Shown here one piece after another: positions 53,281 through 60,697 of a stretch of 64,000 bases of DNA (position 1 is its first letter; each line of letters opens with the position of its first letter). The DNA lies in the IMG/VR virus record IMGVR_UViG_3300031141_000005, positions 1 through 64,000 of that record. The stretch is one strand, 5' to 3'. This DNA comes from a virus. The notes beneath the pieces were generated by a model, which ran no database searches, was not told the DNA's origin, and worked only from the letters and a program-made list of their open reading frames with translations. The position numbers were made by a program, and so were the translations under genes.

Positions 53281-53608
53281 TAGTTAGTCCATAGTTGGGA
53301 AGGAATCCCGCCCTCCCCAACGCTGACTTTCAAATCCATTTCAAGATTTCTTTAGTAACACTCACGCAGTCACCTCTCGTAATAGTCAAGGATGATGGAA
53401 TCGAACCACCTTACTACTAACTGCATCTATGTATAGCCTTGTTCAGAACTTCGTGGGCATCAATAGCAGAGCCTTTTATGTAGTACCTCCTCGATAGAGG
53501 CTCACAGCTCCAACTGTGACAATCCTTGGGGTTGCCTAGCTCCGTTCACTCAAGCAGTTTAGTAGCTAGGACTTTAGTTTGCAGCGTTCAAGTGGCTTGC
53601 TCTCTTTA
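53281..53608 (-). ncRNA. Gene-free structured RNA region containing a tRNA-like RNA
   Basis: This 328-base stretch between two microprotein genes has no ORF of convincing length. On the minus strand it contains, 5' to 3', a hairpin with a CCTAGCT / AGCTAGG stem (53535-53570), the tRNA-like RNA (53386-53528) and a perfect 10-bp GTTGGGGAGG / CCTTCCCAAC hairpin (53294-53321). It may be processed from the operon transcript. I cannot tell whether the parts work together. Confidence 0.6.
53386..53528 (-). tRNA. tRNA-like RNA with an unusually long variable region
   Basis: Reading 5' to 3': a 7-bp acceptor stem CAAGGAT / ATCCTTG, T8, then a D-arm TCAC-AGTTGGAGCT-GTGA with A14 and GG. A 17-base arm GCCTC-TATCGAG-GAGGT follows in the anticodon position. 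About 74 further bases are closed by ACTAC / GTAGT. Then come the T-arm GGTGG-TTCGATT-CCATC and discriminator A. The D and T arms are canonical. Position 33 is A instead of T, so decoding as Arg (loop TCG) is doubtful. No CCA is encoded. Confidence 0.5.
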
Positions 53609-53785
53609 CTATTGTCCGTACTGTCTACCATTTAAGGTAGCACCTTGTTGACGGAAGTTTCTGGGGGATACTTTTCTTGGGTGATATGTCACACCTCGAT
53701 GTTCGACGCCCATTATTAATTGATATGCATTCCTTGTTACAGCCTTACCTGTAGTGTCTTTAGTAATTGGTTTAATCCTTGCCAT
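53609..53785 (-). CDS. Microprotein downstream of RusA (58 aa)
   Basis: A basic 58-residue ORF starting in the stop codon of rusA (TAATG junction). It has MARIKPITKDTTGKAV and a GVEHRGVTYHPRKVSPRNF segment, ending RQYGQ. The strong coupling to rusA supports it. No recognised family. Confidence 0.6.
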   Translation of the reverse strand: MARIKPITKDTTGKAVTRNAYQLIMGVEHRGVTYHPRKVSPRNFRQQGATLNGRQYGQ

Positions 53786-54183
53786 TATATGTGCTTTCCT
53801 TTAATCTTTTGGTTATCAGGTACGATGTCTATCACCACGCCTGCAGTTTCTTTGTCTACTTCGTAGCCTGTGAAGTATGGAACGATGTTAGTTATATCAT
53901 CATCTTCTATCCAGAAATTCTTAACCATAAGGTCTTGAACAGTTTGAGCTGGGTTTATGTAGTCAAACTTTCTTCTTGTGCTTCTTATAAAATAGAACGA
54001 TACATGGTATGGTGGCGATAGGTCCTTAGTTAATTCCTTGAACTTAGCCTTACCTTCTCTGTATTCTGTTCTTGTATTCTTTATGTACTCTCTTGTTGTC
54101 TTACCGTTAATCAGATACTTGCCTGTCCATTGCTTGCTGTTCTTGCTAGACGAAACATTACCGTGTATATATATTCCTTTCAT
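53785..54183 (-). CDS. rusA: RusA-like Holliday junction resolvase (132 aa)
   Basis: Typical RusA features: FDYINPAQTVQDLMV (the conserved Asp/Asn motif), NFWIEDDDITNI (the acidic DDD metal site, where E. coli RusA has IxDD) and a final EVDKETAGVVIDI strand. It would resolve branched DNA before packaging. It lies downstream of the SSB-like gene behind a 9-bp stem-loop (54206-54236). Confidence 0.82.
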   Translation of the reverse strand: MKGIYIHGNVSSSKNSKQWTGKYLINGKTTREYIKNTRTEYREGKAKFKELTKDLSPPYHVSFYFIRSTRRKFDYINPAQTVQDLMVKNFWIEDDDITNIVPYFTGYEVDKETAGVVIDIVPDNQKIKGKHI

Positions 54184-54205
54184 ATTTGTGTGTTAAATAT
54201 TCATT

Positions 54206-54236
54206 AACAGCAAGCCTCATCAAGAGACCTGCCGTT
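54206..54236 (-). other. Stem-loop upstream of rusA
   Basis: On the minus strand AACGGCAGG pairs with CTTGCTGTT (9 bp, two G-U) across a 13-base loop. It lies between the SSB-like gene and rusA; no T run, so a processing or attenuation hairpin is more likely than a terminator. Confidence 0.45.
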
Positions 54237-54256
54237 AAGAATACTATAGTTAGATA

Positions 54257-54808
54257 CTAAAATGGAGACCCAGTTGTCTGAGCTTCCCCTCCACTCAAGG
54301 CTGTAACATGTGCTTCATGCGCTGCTCTATATGCTGCTTGATCAGCTGGAGTTAAAGCTTTATTATAGCTATCCTTCCATGTTATAGTGCGATCCATAGT
54401 TCCTGAGAACTTATAGTCTACTGAGGTACGAACGGTTGGTTCACCCGTATCCTTGTCGTTAGTCCAGTACTCTCTAGAGGCTAGACATACATTAACTTTA
54501 TTACCTAAAGTTTCTTTACACGCTGTAGGGAATACATCAAAGTTCTTAGCCCCTGCGTTCTGTAAGAATCCCTTGAAGATTTCTGTACGTACTCTTGCGG
54601 CAGCTTCTGACGTTGACTCATCGATACCTTGGAATCTTAACTGTTGAATTCCTTTCTCATTGGAAACCTTAAACTCCACGTAAGGCTTACCTGTATATCC
54701 ATCAATGGAATTTGAACTCTTCACCTCGTCCACTGTTACTGTGTGAACACCTGCTTGTAGGTAGTTGGTGGTTTCTTTTACTTCTGCTTTCTTTAAATCT
54801 GGAAACAT
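54257..54808 (-). CDS. Single-strand DNA-binding-like protein (183 aa)
   Basis: The core has the strand order expected for an OB-fold (HTVTVDEVKSSNSID, PYVEFKVSN, QLRFQGID, KVNVCLASREYW, TSVDYKFSG). The C-terminus is Glu/Ala-rich and ends GSPF, like the PF-ended tail SSB proteins use to bind partners. It sits between a Sak4-like ATPase and RusA, as phage SSBs often do. No homologous family is certain from sequence alone. Confidence 0.65.
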   Translation of the reverse strand: MFPDLKKAEVKETTNYLQAGVHTVTVDEVKSSNSIDGYTGKPYVEFKVSNEKGIQQLRFQGIDESTSEAAARVRTEIFKGFLQNAGAKNFDVFPTACKETLGNKVNVCLASREYWTNDKDTGEPTVRTSVDYKFSGTMDRTITWKDSYNKALTPADQAAYRAAHEAHVTALSGGEAQTTGSPF

Positions 54809-54830
54809 AATCGTTTTCTTTTAGTGTTAA

Positions 54831-55466
54831 TTAATTGTAATACTCTTCGCATTTCTCAATGACATACTGTAGGTCATTATCTATATGTAGCTCATCGAAC
54901 ATCTCCATTGGGCTCTTTGCAGAGTCCTTACCTAGAGACTGTGTTCTAAATCTGTGCTTCATTCCGTCTTCGGCTAGATGATTGTCAGTGAATAGACATA
55001 GAACGAATTCCTTCTCTACTCTCTTCTTCCATCTGTTACCATCGACAGCAACATAACGCTCTTCTACACCCTCTCCGCTGTCGTATGCAGCGTCTATAGC
55101 TATATATACAACGTACTTGTCAGTGTTCTTGCTTATGTTTAATATCCTATCGATTTCCTTGTTGTAGAATGACCACACATCAAATCCTTTGAATCTTATA
55201 TCAGCCTCTCTGTATATCATTTCGATAAGAGATGTGAATGATTCAATAACGATAACATCAATCTTGTCTGAGGCTAATGCTTGCGTTAAGGTCTTGTTGA
55301 ATGTAGCCAGATCGGCAACAGGTACATTCTGGAAAGCCTTAGCTCCCTTGAATGGTAGTTGTTTTCTCTCTGTGTTTATGACCGCCGTTCTTGTGGGGTC
55401 AAGGTTCCGTAGTGATGTGCTCTTTCCTGAGCCACTCTTCCCTACGACAATGATGTTTGGTTTCAT
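54831..55466 (-). CDS. Sak4-like RecA-fold ATPase (211 aa)
   Basis: The start at 55466 is preferred because its ATG overlaps the stop of the HU gene (ATGA) and puts Walker A (GKSGSGKST, residues 9-17) near the N-terminus as usual; an upstream in-frame start (55544) is less likely. TAVINTERKQLPF and a Walker B IDVIVIESFTSL follow. The Sak4 / AAA_24 group acts in phage recombination with SSB, both present here. The next gene downstream is the SSB-like protein. Confidence 0.8.
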   Translation of the reverse strand: MKPNIIVVGKSGSGKSTSLRNLDPTRTAVINTERKQLPFKGAKAFQNVPVADLATFNKTLTQALASDKIDVIVIESFTSLIEMIYREADIRFKGFDVWSFYNKEIDRILNISKNTDKYVVYIAIDAAYDSGEGVEERYVAVDGNRWKKRVEKEFVLCLFTDNHLAEDGMKHRFRTQSLGKDSAKSPMEMFDELHIDNDLQYVIEKCEEYYN

Positions 55467-55699
55467 TTGTCTTTGGTTTTTAACTTTAAATAATCTTCCA
55501 TGTTTAGCTTGTCGTCTTTCCTCCAAGTCTCTCTCGATGAACAAACAAACTTCATAAAGCCTCTAAGCATAACCTTCTCGTCCTTAGCGAATCTCTCCTC
55601 TAAGCTCTCGAAGGTTTTACTTATAGCTAGCTTGATTGTTTTCTTTGAATAAGGTAGCTGTTCTGCTATCCTATTTACTATGTCGTCTGTAGTTTTCAT
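55463..55699 (-). CDS. HU/IHF-family DNA-binding protein (78 aa)
   Basis: The N-terminal two-helix body (DDIVNRIAEQLPYSKKTIKLAISKTFESLEE) and the strand start KVMLRGFMKFVCSSRETW match HU/IHF proteins, whose pattern is 'V.L.GFGkF'. The length is slightly short and the DNA arm is reduced. crAss-like phages carry IHF-type genes near their replication genes. The start ATG at 55699 is five bases after a -7 box, so the mRNA may be leaderless; a GTG at 55705 lies inside the box. Confidence 0.75.
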   Translation of the reverse strand: MKTTDDIVNRIAEQLPYSKKTIKLAISKTFESLEERFAKDEKVMLRGFMKFVCSSRETWRKDDKLNMEDYLKLKTKDK

Positions 55700-55704
55700 T
55701 ACCA

Positions 55705-55736
55705 CAAATATAGTGAATTAACCTGAATTGTGCAAA
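55705..55736 (-). promoter_or_regulatory. Bacteroidota promoter TTTG-N20-TATATTTG, leaderless geometry
   Basis: On the minus strand TTTG (55736-55733) and TATATTTG (55712-55705) are 20 bases apart. The ATG of the HU gene comes five bases after the box. It lies in the 48-base gap behind DnaB and should drive the recombination genes (HU, Sak4, SSB, RusA and microproteins). Confidence 0.65.
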
Positions 55737-55747
55737 GTTTTCAACAG

Positions 55748-57049
55748 CTAAAACTTCTCTTCTATCTCTACGAACTTGGTTAAGTAACCAATAAACTTCA
55801 GCCATTTGCTACCTATACCTATGTTCCTTCCCTTTGCGAATATAATCTCTGCCAGTCCTTCGGTGTTGTTACCGTTCTGGTCTTCAGTAAATCCGTAATA
55901 CTCTGGTCTATAGACTAGTATAACTGCGTCTGCAGCTTGCTCTATCTCTCCTGACTCTCTAAGATTAGAGAGCATAGGTCTAGAAGCTTCATTGCGTTCC
56001 ACTCCCCTAGATAGTTGCGACAGGGCTAGTATAGTAATATCCAATTCCTTGGCTATGTTCTTCAAACCCCTAGCTATTTTAGCTATCTCTTGCTCTCTAG
56101 ATGTTCCCTTAGCAGGACTAGAAACCAACTGTAGATAGTCTACCATAACCAGCTTAACTTTCTTAGTTACTACATACTGACGAATACGATTCAGTAAATA
56201 CCTCAACGAAGTATTAGCACATTCATCTATATACAAATCAGTACGCTCAATAACACCCGTAGAGGTATGTATCTTAGCCCATTCGTCAGCAGTTAACGTA
56301 CCCTTTAAGATGTACTTGTTATCAACCTCGGACTCAGCGCTCACAAGCCTAGCCATAAGCTGATTGACAGACATCTCATAAGAGAATATAACTGTAGGAT
56401 AATTCATAGCAGATGCGTTATACGCCAATGATAGTGAAAACGATGTCTTACCCATAGATGATGCACCACCAATAATAATTAAATCTTGTGGTTGCCACCC
56501 ACCTGTAAACTTATCTATGTTAGCGAACCCACTAGGGATTCCTGATAAGCCTTCGGTTGCGGCATTCTTTTCAATCATCTTGATTACATCTCGTAATCTA
56601 TCTGTCATCTCTACTATGCCTTCCTTAGACTCCGAGGTTATAGCGGTCATGCTAGTCTCTATCTTAGATACTGTAGAGTCAATCTCCTTACTATCTATAT
56701 TCATCAAGACTTCTTCACATAATACTTTTATGTTCTTCTTCTTGTATAGGTTTGTAAGGTATTCGATGAGAGTCTCTATGTTTTGTGTGTATGCATCACC
56801 GTGTGATATACATAGACCTAGTTCATAGTCTAGTCCTTTCATTTTAAGGACACCTAACTCGGTCATACACTTAAGCATGTCGAACTTATCACCCTTCTGA
56901 TACTTGTCGTCTATCCACCCGAATATAGCTATCCTGTGCACTGACGAGAACAACTCCTTCTTTAGTAGTTGGTGTTGGTCGTAGTATGAGTTTGGTTTGT
57001 TCATTAGCCACCATAGTAGCGCTCTCTCTATGTCTTCATTATCGCTCAT
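55748..57049 (-). CDS. dnaB: Replicative DNA helicase, DnaB family (433 aa)
   Basis: The hexameric helicase that unwinds phage DNA. Residues 1-110 are the DnaB N-terminal helical domain (ERALLWWLMNKPN), 165-410 the RecA-like C-terminal domain with GIPSGFANIDKFTGGW, Walker A GGASSMGKTS (194-203), Walker B VMVDYLQLV (301-309) and the helicase loop SQLSRGVERN ... LRESGEIEQAAD. Complete length. It overlaps the upstream gene (loader candidate) by 11 bases. Confidence 0.95.
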   Translation of the reverse strand: MSDNEDIERALLWWLMNKPNSYYDQHQLLKKELFSSVHRIAIFGWIDDKYQKGDKFDMLKCMTELGVLKMKGLDYELGLCISHGDAYTQNIETLIEYLTNLYKKKNIKVLCEEVLMNIDSKEIDSTVSKIETSMTAITSESKEGIVEMTDRLRDVIKMIEKNAATEGLSGIPSGFANIDKFTGGWQPQDLIIIGGASSMGKTSFSLSLAYNASAMNYPTVIFSYEMSVNQLMARLVSAESEVDNKYILKGTLTADEWAKIHTSTGVIERTDLYIDECANTSLRYLLNRIRQYVVTKKVKLVMVDYLQLVSSPAKGTSREQEIAKIARGLKNIAKELDITILALSQLSRGVERNEASRPMLSNLRESGEIEQAADAVILVYRPEYYGFTEDQNGNNTEGLAEIIFAKGRNIGIGSKWLKFIGYLTKFVEIEEKF

Positions 57050-57641
57050 CTCTACCCTTTATTTCTCGTTTAATAGTTAAGACATTGGGTAGGCTTATCT
57101 TCTCTAGTTCATCTGTCCATCTCTCGTTCTTTATCCATCTCTCAGGATTCTGTAGGTCGGGAACAAACTTACCTAGAGCCGTCATTCTAACACCGTAGTC
57201 TATCTGATCTTTAAGAGAGCTTATGATAACTTCATACAGTTCATCGTTAGGTTTAAGTTTCATCCACTCATATAGAGCCTTCTTCTTACCTATCTTTGTT
57301 GGCACTATATGCCAGTATGTATTAAACTTAAGCTCTTGCTTAACTCTATCGGCTGGGGTTATCTTAGTTTTATTAACACTAAACAACCTTCTAGCCTTGG
57401 GCGTAAAGCTAAGGAAATCATATTTCAACAGCAAGTATCCATCAAATTCTAACTCTGTATAGCACCTTTCTAATTGATCGTGCGTATACCCGTAGTACTC
57501 TTTTAGTACCTTGTGCCAGGTCTCGTGGTTGTCTGTATTGACATGCCAGTCTAAGACTAGGTATGATAATAAACTCATACCCAAGTCATTAGCCTCGAAC
57601 TCTCCTAAGAAATCATCGCATACCTTAGTTAGTTTAACCAT
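57039..57641 (-). CDS. Replication initiator or helicase-loader candidate (200 aa)
   Basis: Overlapping dnaB, it shows a helical first half with a winged-helix-like section (YTHDQLERCYTELEFDGYLLLKYDFLSF). It ends with the PERWIKNERWTDE segment seen at the C-terminus of many phage replisome organisers, where 'P..Wl....W.d' is usual. Position next to dnaB supports a helicase-loading role. No Walker A, so not a DnaC-type ATPase. Confidence 0.62.
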   Translation of the reverse strand: MVKLTKVCDDFLGEFEANDLGMSLLSYLVLDWHVNTDNHETWHKVLKEYYGYTHDQLERCYTELEFDGYLLLKYDFLSFTPKARRLFSVNKTKITPADRVKQELKFNTYWHIVPTKIGKKKALYEWMKLKPNDELYEVIISSLKDQIDYGVRMTALGKFVPDLQNPERWIKNERWTDELEKISLPNVLTIKREIKGRDER

Positions 57642-58522
57642 AGCCCGTCCTTCTTCATCTGGCTTACACTTAACTTTAAAGCTGTTGATACTATGTCTGA
57701 ACCTTTACCGTTAAGGTTAAAGTCAAACCATTCATCGGTGTTAGATTCCTTAACCTTGTGTGTAAGGTAGTGAGTAACTCCATTAAATAATCCATAGTAA
57801 CTAGAACCCTTCATCGCCATTTCACCTACGATACTTGCGTTTAGTTTCTCTCTCTTGTCTTTGGTTTCTTGTAGCACTCTCTTTCCGTCTACTCTTCCTA
57901 CTAAGTTTAGTATCTCATCTACAAACTCTTGGCTTGGTGATGTCGTACCTAACTTCTTCATTACTACACTTAATCCTGTAGTATTACGGTGTATCAACTC
58001 ATCGAGCTTGTTGTGCTCAGTGATACCCTCCATTCTTTTGGTGTGCTTAATTATGTGCTGGTTGTCTTTGTCAGCCATAAGCAATCCAAACATGTTAGAA
58101 CAGCTATGTAGCTTAGTTGTAATACCAAACGCTAACCTAGCTGATCCATCGTGAGATGATACTGCATATACATATGTATCTGCCATCTCTGAACCGAAGT
58201 CTACCTGCTTGTCTATCTTGATGAAGAAGAATACTTTTCTACCTCCTCTAAACATACCGCACTTAGACTTACTCAAATCGTACCGTTCATCGCCTATCTT
58301 TTCTAATATAACATCTAGTAGGTCGTTGTTCTGTTTGACCACGTATCTATCCGTCACGCAACCTAGTGGGGTTCTCGTGTCGTTTCTTAGTGTTGTGTAG
58401 AATGGTGTGTCGTCGTATCCTTGTAGGTCTGACGCTTCTGTAAACATTTTCTGCTTACTTACGGTAAAGTTAAGCCCTCCTCTTTCGAGAAAGGCTACTT
58501 TGTTTATTTCTGTACTATTCAT
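57629..58522 (-). CDS. DUF932 family protein (297 aa)
   Basis: Matches the phage/plasmid DUF932 group: VTDRYVVKQNNDLLDVI, MFRGGRKVFFFIKI, then TYVYAVSSHDGSARLAFGIT and the LHSCSNMFG block, with the Cys-x-Asn common to the family. The function is not established; members sit in phage and plasmid early regions. Its 3' end overlaps the loader candidate by 13 bases. Confidence 0.82.
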   Translation of the reverse strand: MNSTEINKVAFLERGGLNFTVSKQKMFTEASDLQGYDDTPFYTTLRNDTRTPLGCVTDRYVVKQNNDLLDVILEKIGDERYDLSKSKCGMFRGGRKVFFFIKIDKQVDFGSEMADTYVYAVSSHDGSARLAFGITTKLHSCSNMFGLLMADKDNQHIIKHTKRMEGITEHNKLDELIHRNTTGLSVVMKKLGTTSPSQEFVDEILNLVGRVDGKRVLQETKDKREKLNASIVGEMAMKGSSYYGLFNGVTHYLTHKVKESNTDEWFDFNLNGKGSDIVSTALKLSVSQMKKDGLWLN

Positions 58523-58667
58523 CTGCGTTATCTTTAACTAGTTGTATTTTATACTCCTCGTATAATGCTTCTTCTTTAAGCATGTTCTGTTCCATAGCGC
58601 TATCGCTATACAGTTCCTCTAACTCTTGGTTAGCTTGCCTAATGGCAAGGTCTTTCATGTGTCCCAT
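58515..58667 (-). CDS. Acidic helical microprotein (50 aa)
   Basis: MGHMKDLAIRQANQELEELY then an Asp/Glu-rich helix to the end (LVKDNADE). It overlaps the DUF932 start by eight bases, the usual tight coupling of this operon. No known family; possibly a small protein mimic of nucleic acid by its acidity. Confidence 0.55.
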   Translation of the reverse strand: MGHMKDLAIRQANQELEELYSDSAMEQNMLKEEALYEEYKIQLVKDNADE

Positions 58668-58672
58668 GATGA

Positions 58673-58909
58673 TTATTTTAATGTTAACTTCTTGGTTACT
58701 ACTATATCCAACACCTCGTAGTTAGTTGATGAATTTACTATGTAACCTCTATCTCTTAGAGCGTCCATGATTTGATGACGATAGTTCCATAGGTCTTTGT
58801 CCCATCCTCTAGCATCGCATACAGATAGCTTAGCTGTACCGTCGTTTTCTACACGGTTAGCCATTCCATCTATAAGGTTCTGAATCTCTCCTTCTATTCT
58901 ACTACTCAT
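58673..58909 (-). CDS. Hypothetical small protein (78 aa)
   Basis: Unrecognised. The VCDARGWDKDLWNYRHQIMDALRDRGYIV segment looks like a helix-turn-strand, and two strands follow (YEVLDIVVTKKL). It overlaps the preceding gene by eight bases. Its size suggests a single small domain, perhaps with a winged-helix-like fold. Confidence 0.5.
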   Translation of the reverse strand: MSSRIEGEIQNLIDGMANRVENDGTAKLSVCDARGWDKDLWNYRHQIMDALRDRGYIVNSSTNYEVLDIVVTKKLTLK

Positions 58910-59108
58910 TAGTTACCTTTTTACGTAGTTTGATGATCGATTGTAGAAGTTCATTATCTTCTTCGGCCATGTATTCGCCTTCGTAGTTTATGTAATCTTC
59001 TGTTAACTCTTTAGTGAGTCTTTCTATCTCAGCTAAATCTTCCTTAATCTCGTCTAAGTTCTTGAGCAAAGCTCCTATCCTTAGTTCATTGAATTCTCCT
59101 AGGCTCAT
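58902..59108 (-). CDS. Acidic coiled-coil protein (68 aa)
   Basis: It has two charged helices (RIGALLKNLDEIKEDLAEIE and EEDNELLQSIIKLRKKV) forming a likely coiled coil. The start shares ATGA with the upstream 57-residue gene. Not recognised. Confidence 0.55.
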   Translation of the reverse strand: MSLGEFNELRIGALLKNLDEIKEDLAEIERLTKELTEDYINYEGEYMAEEDNELLQSIIKLRKKVTNE

Positions 59109-59278
59109 TTCTTTTCATTTACTTGAATACCAAATTTATCCTTAAACGCTATGTCTAATTCTAACTGCTCATCTAATGGTAGCTTATTATGCAACCATTC
59201 TATCTCACCTACAGGTGCGTCGCATTCTGTTAGCAACCACTCTGCATAGAGTTGAGAAAACTTCTTAGGTTCTGCCAT
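59105..59278 (-). CDS. Acidic microprotein (57 aa)
   Basis: A 57-residue ORF: MAEPKKFSQLYAEWLLTECD, then EWLHNKLPLDEQLELDIAFK. Helical and acidic, it lies after a terminator-like hairpin at the end of the amidoligase gene and overlaps the following gene by ATGA. Not recognised. Confidence 0.55.
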   Translation of the reverse strand: MAEPKKFSQLYAEWLLTECDAPVGEIEWLHNKLPLDEQLELDIAFKDKFGIQVNEKK

Positions 59279-59288
59279 GTGTTTTAAA

Positions 59289-59308
59289 TAATGGGGCTAA
59301 ATCGCCCC
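59289..59308 (-). terminator. Hairpin at the end of the amidoligase gene
   Basis: On the minus strand GGGGC - GATTTA - GCCCC is followed by ATTATTT. It overlaps the stop codon of the amidoligase gene and could attenuate transcription into the downstream microprotein and replication genes. Confidence 0.6.
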
Positions 59309-60697
59309 GTTAAATTTATCCTTCCTACTATTAACATACCTAGATACTTGACCTCCCAGATTATCTCCGAGAGCTGAATGTAATACCTCGTCTAAGGTTA
59401 TACCTCCAGGTAAGTTTCTAGCTTCCCAAATTCTTCGCTGGTTATTCTCAACGAAGTTTACAAATGCCATACATATCAACGTCCAATTACGGATCTTCTC
59501 ATAGTTCATGGACGCTCCATGATTTCTGAACTCAATAGTGTTATGACCATTAGCTTGGCTATACCCAACCATATTTAACCATGTATACCTCTTTGAAGGA
59601 TACCTACCTAATCTGGTTTTCTTGTTGTTATCCGCATCCAATGTGCATGAAGAATAAATCAAGTCTGCTAAATGTTCTTTGTAATTCTTGAAAGTCATCT
59701 CCTTATGTTTAGTAGGGATAGGCTTACAATACGTACTACGCTTTCTAGATGGTGGCATCATTTCAAAGACCTCATCTTGAAGCATTAAGCCTAAGTGAGT
59801 AGCCATGATAGTGAACCTTCTATTAAATGTAGCTCCACCTATGTGTACATGTATACCACATTGAGAATCAATCTCGCAGTTTTCTTGTACGGTATCACAA
59901 ACTTTCTTGAGCATGCTTAACCCTGAATCTCCTACAAGAACTCCAGTTACATATTCCTTACCGCTTATACTACCATCATTTACTGCAGATACATTTAAAT
60001 CATTACCTTCACTAGTCGGTACATAACCTCCTGATGTCTCTACTTCAACACCGAATGTATATCTCATACCGTTAGTGTTGGTGAATGTCGTAGACATTGT
60101 ACCACGATCCCTAGCATACTTAGACATCTTTTGGCCTTCGCTAGCTACAGACGAGTTATCGAACGTACTTCCTCCATTACCTTCATCCCCTCCGTTCTCG
60201 CAGTTGTCAAAGTTGTGGTTGTTTGAATGTCTATACTCTTCACATCCATCGCAATAGTATACATCATTGTTGTCTGCTGCGCAGCTATCTATATACGTTT
60301 CGTCGTCGTCTGAACAGAATATAAGGTCATCAGAGTCTTCATGTACTTGAATCATATCTCCGCTACCGTCTATAACGCTTCTAGAGACTTCTTCAGAATA
60401 TCTATCTTCATTAAGAATACACCAAAAGGTGTCGTCATAATTCATAAGCTCTCCGTCGTATATACGTACTACGTCGTATTCCTCTTGAAGTAATTCAAAA
60501 GCGTCATCACGCTTAGGGCTGTTGTGTAACTCTTCCGATGAGCGTATGTCATAAACACTTAGGTCTACGACAACAGGACTGCTCATGCAAGGTTCGTATA
60601 ACTCGAACTCGTCGCTTATCTCCTCCTCCTCTTCTATGAGTAATACGTCAACGCTTTCCTCTTCCTCTAATATTGAGTCGATTGTTTCTCTTGGCAT
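59297..60697 (-). CDS. Amidoligase with acidic, zinc-ribbon-like N-terminus (466 aa)
   Basis: Residues 210-430 fit the glutamine-synthetase/GCS-fold COOH-NH2 ligase (Amidoligase_2) pattern: YTFGVEVETSG (213-223), NDGSI (240-244), CGIHVHIGG (280-288), RYTWLNMVGY (370-379) and NTIEFRNHGA (387-396). These supply the acidic and His residues of the ATP/metal site. Residues 1-130 are very acidic and 128-166 hold cysteines (YYCDGCEEYRHSNNH), perhaps a zinc ribbon. Amidoligases join an amine to a carboxylate using ATP. The class II amidotransferase gene is two genes upstream in the operon. Confidence 0.85.
   Translation of the reverse strand: MPRETIDSILEEEESVDVLLIEEEEEISDEFELYEPCMSSPVVVDLSVYDIRSSEELHNSPKRDDAFELLQEEYDVVRIYDGELMNYDDTFWCILNEDRYSEEVSRSVIDGSGDMIQVHEDSDDLIFCSDDDETYIDSCAADNNDVYYCDGCEEYRHSNNHNFDNCENGGDEGNGGSTFDNSSVASEGQKMSKYARDRGTMSTTFTNTNGMRYTFGVEVETSGGYVPTSEGNDLNVSAVNDGSISGKEYVTGVLVGDSGLSMLKKVCDTVQENCEIDSQCGIHVHIGGATFNRRFTIMATHLGLMLQDEVFEMMPPSRKRSTYCKPIPTKHKEMTFKNYKEHLADLIYSSCTLDADNNKKTRLGRYPSKRYTWLNMVGYSQANGHNTIEFRNHGASMNYEKIRNWTLICMAFVNFVENNQRRIWEARNLPGGITLDEVLHSALGDNLGGQVSRYVNSRKDKFNGAI

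Larger units (their letters stand above)
52873..53285 (-). repeat. Four copies of an identical start-codon leader element
   Basis: AACTAAAACAAGACTAAG followed by ATG stands before the genes starting at 52875, 53041 and 53146; a one-base variant (ending in AAT instead of AAG) precedes the gene starting at 53267. Two of these copies also encode the LKQD end of the upstream gene. The core AACTAAAAC also precedes the genes at 936 and 7595. It looks like a translation-start element of a genome without Shine-Dalgarno sequences. Confidence 0.7.

Noticed and set aside
53394-53410. Phage attachment site made of a tRNA 3' end
   Set aside because: T-arm-like sequences can mark attP sites, but no integrase or repressor gene is visible and the acceptor partner upstream makes a full RNA more likely.
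53451-53467. Ordinary tRNA gene on the forward strand
   Set aside because: The T-loop consensus is only in order on the minus strand.
55467-55544. Longer Sak4-like protein starting at 55544
   Set aside because: The extra 26 residues lie in another frame over the HU gene and push Walker A away from the N-terminus; ATG 55466 makes the usual ATGA junction.
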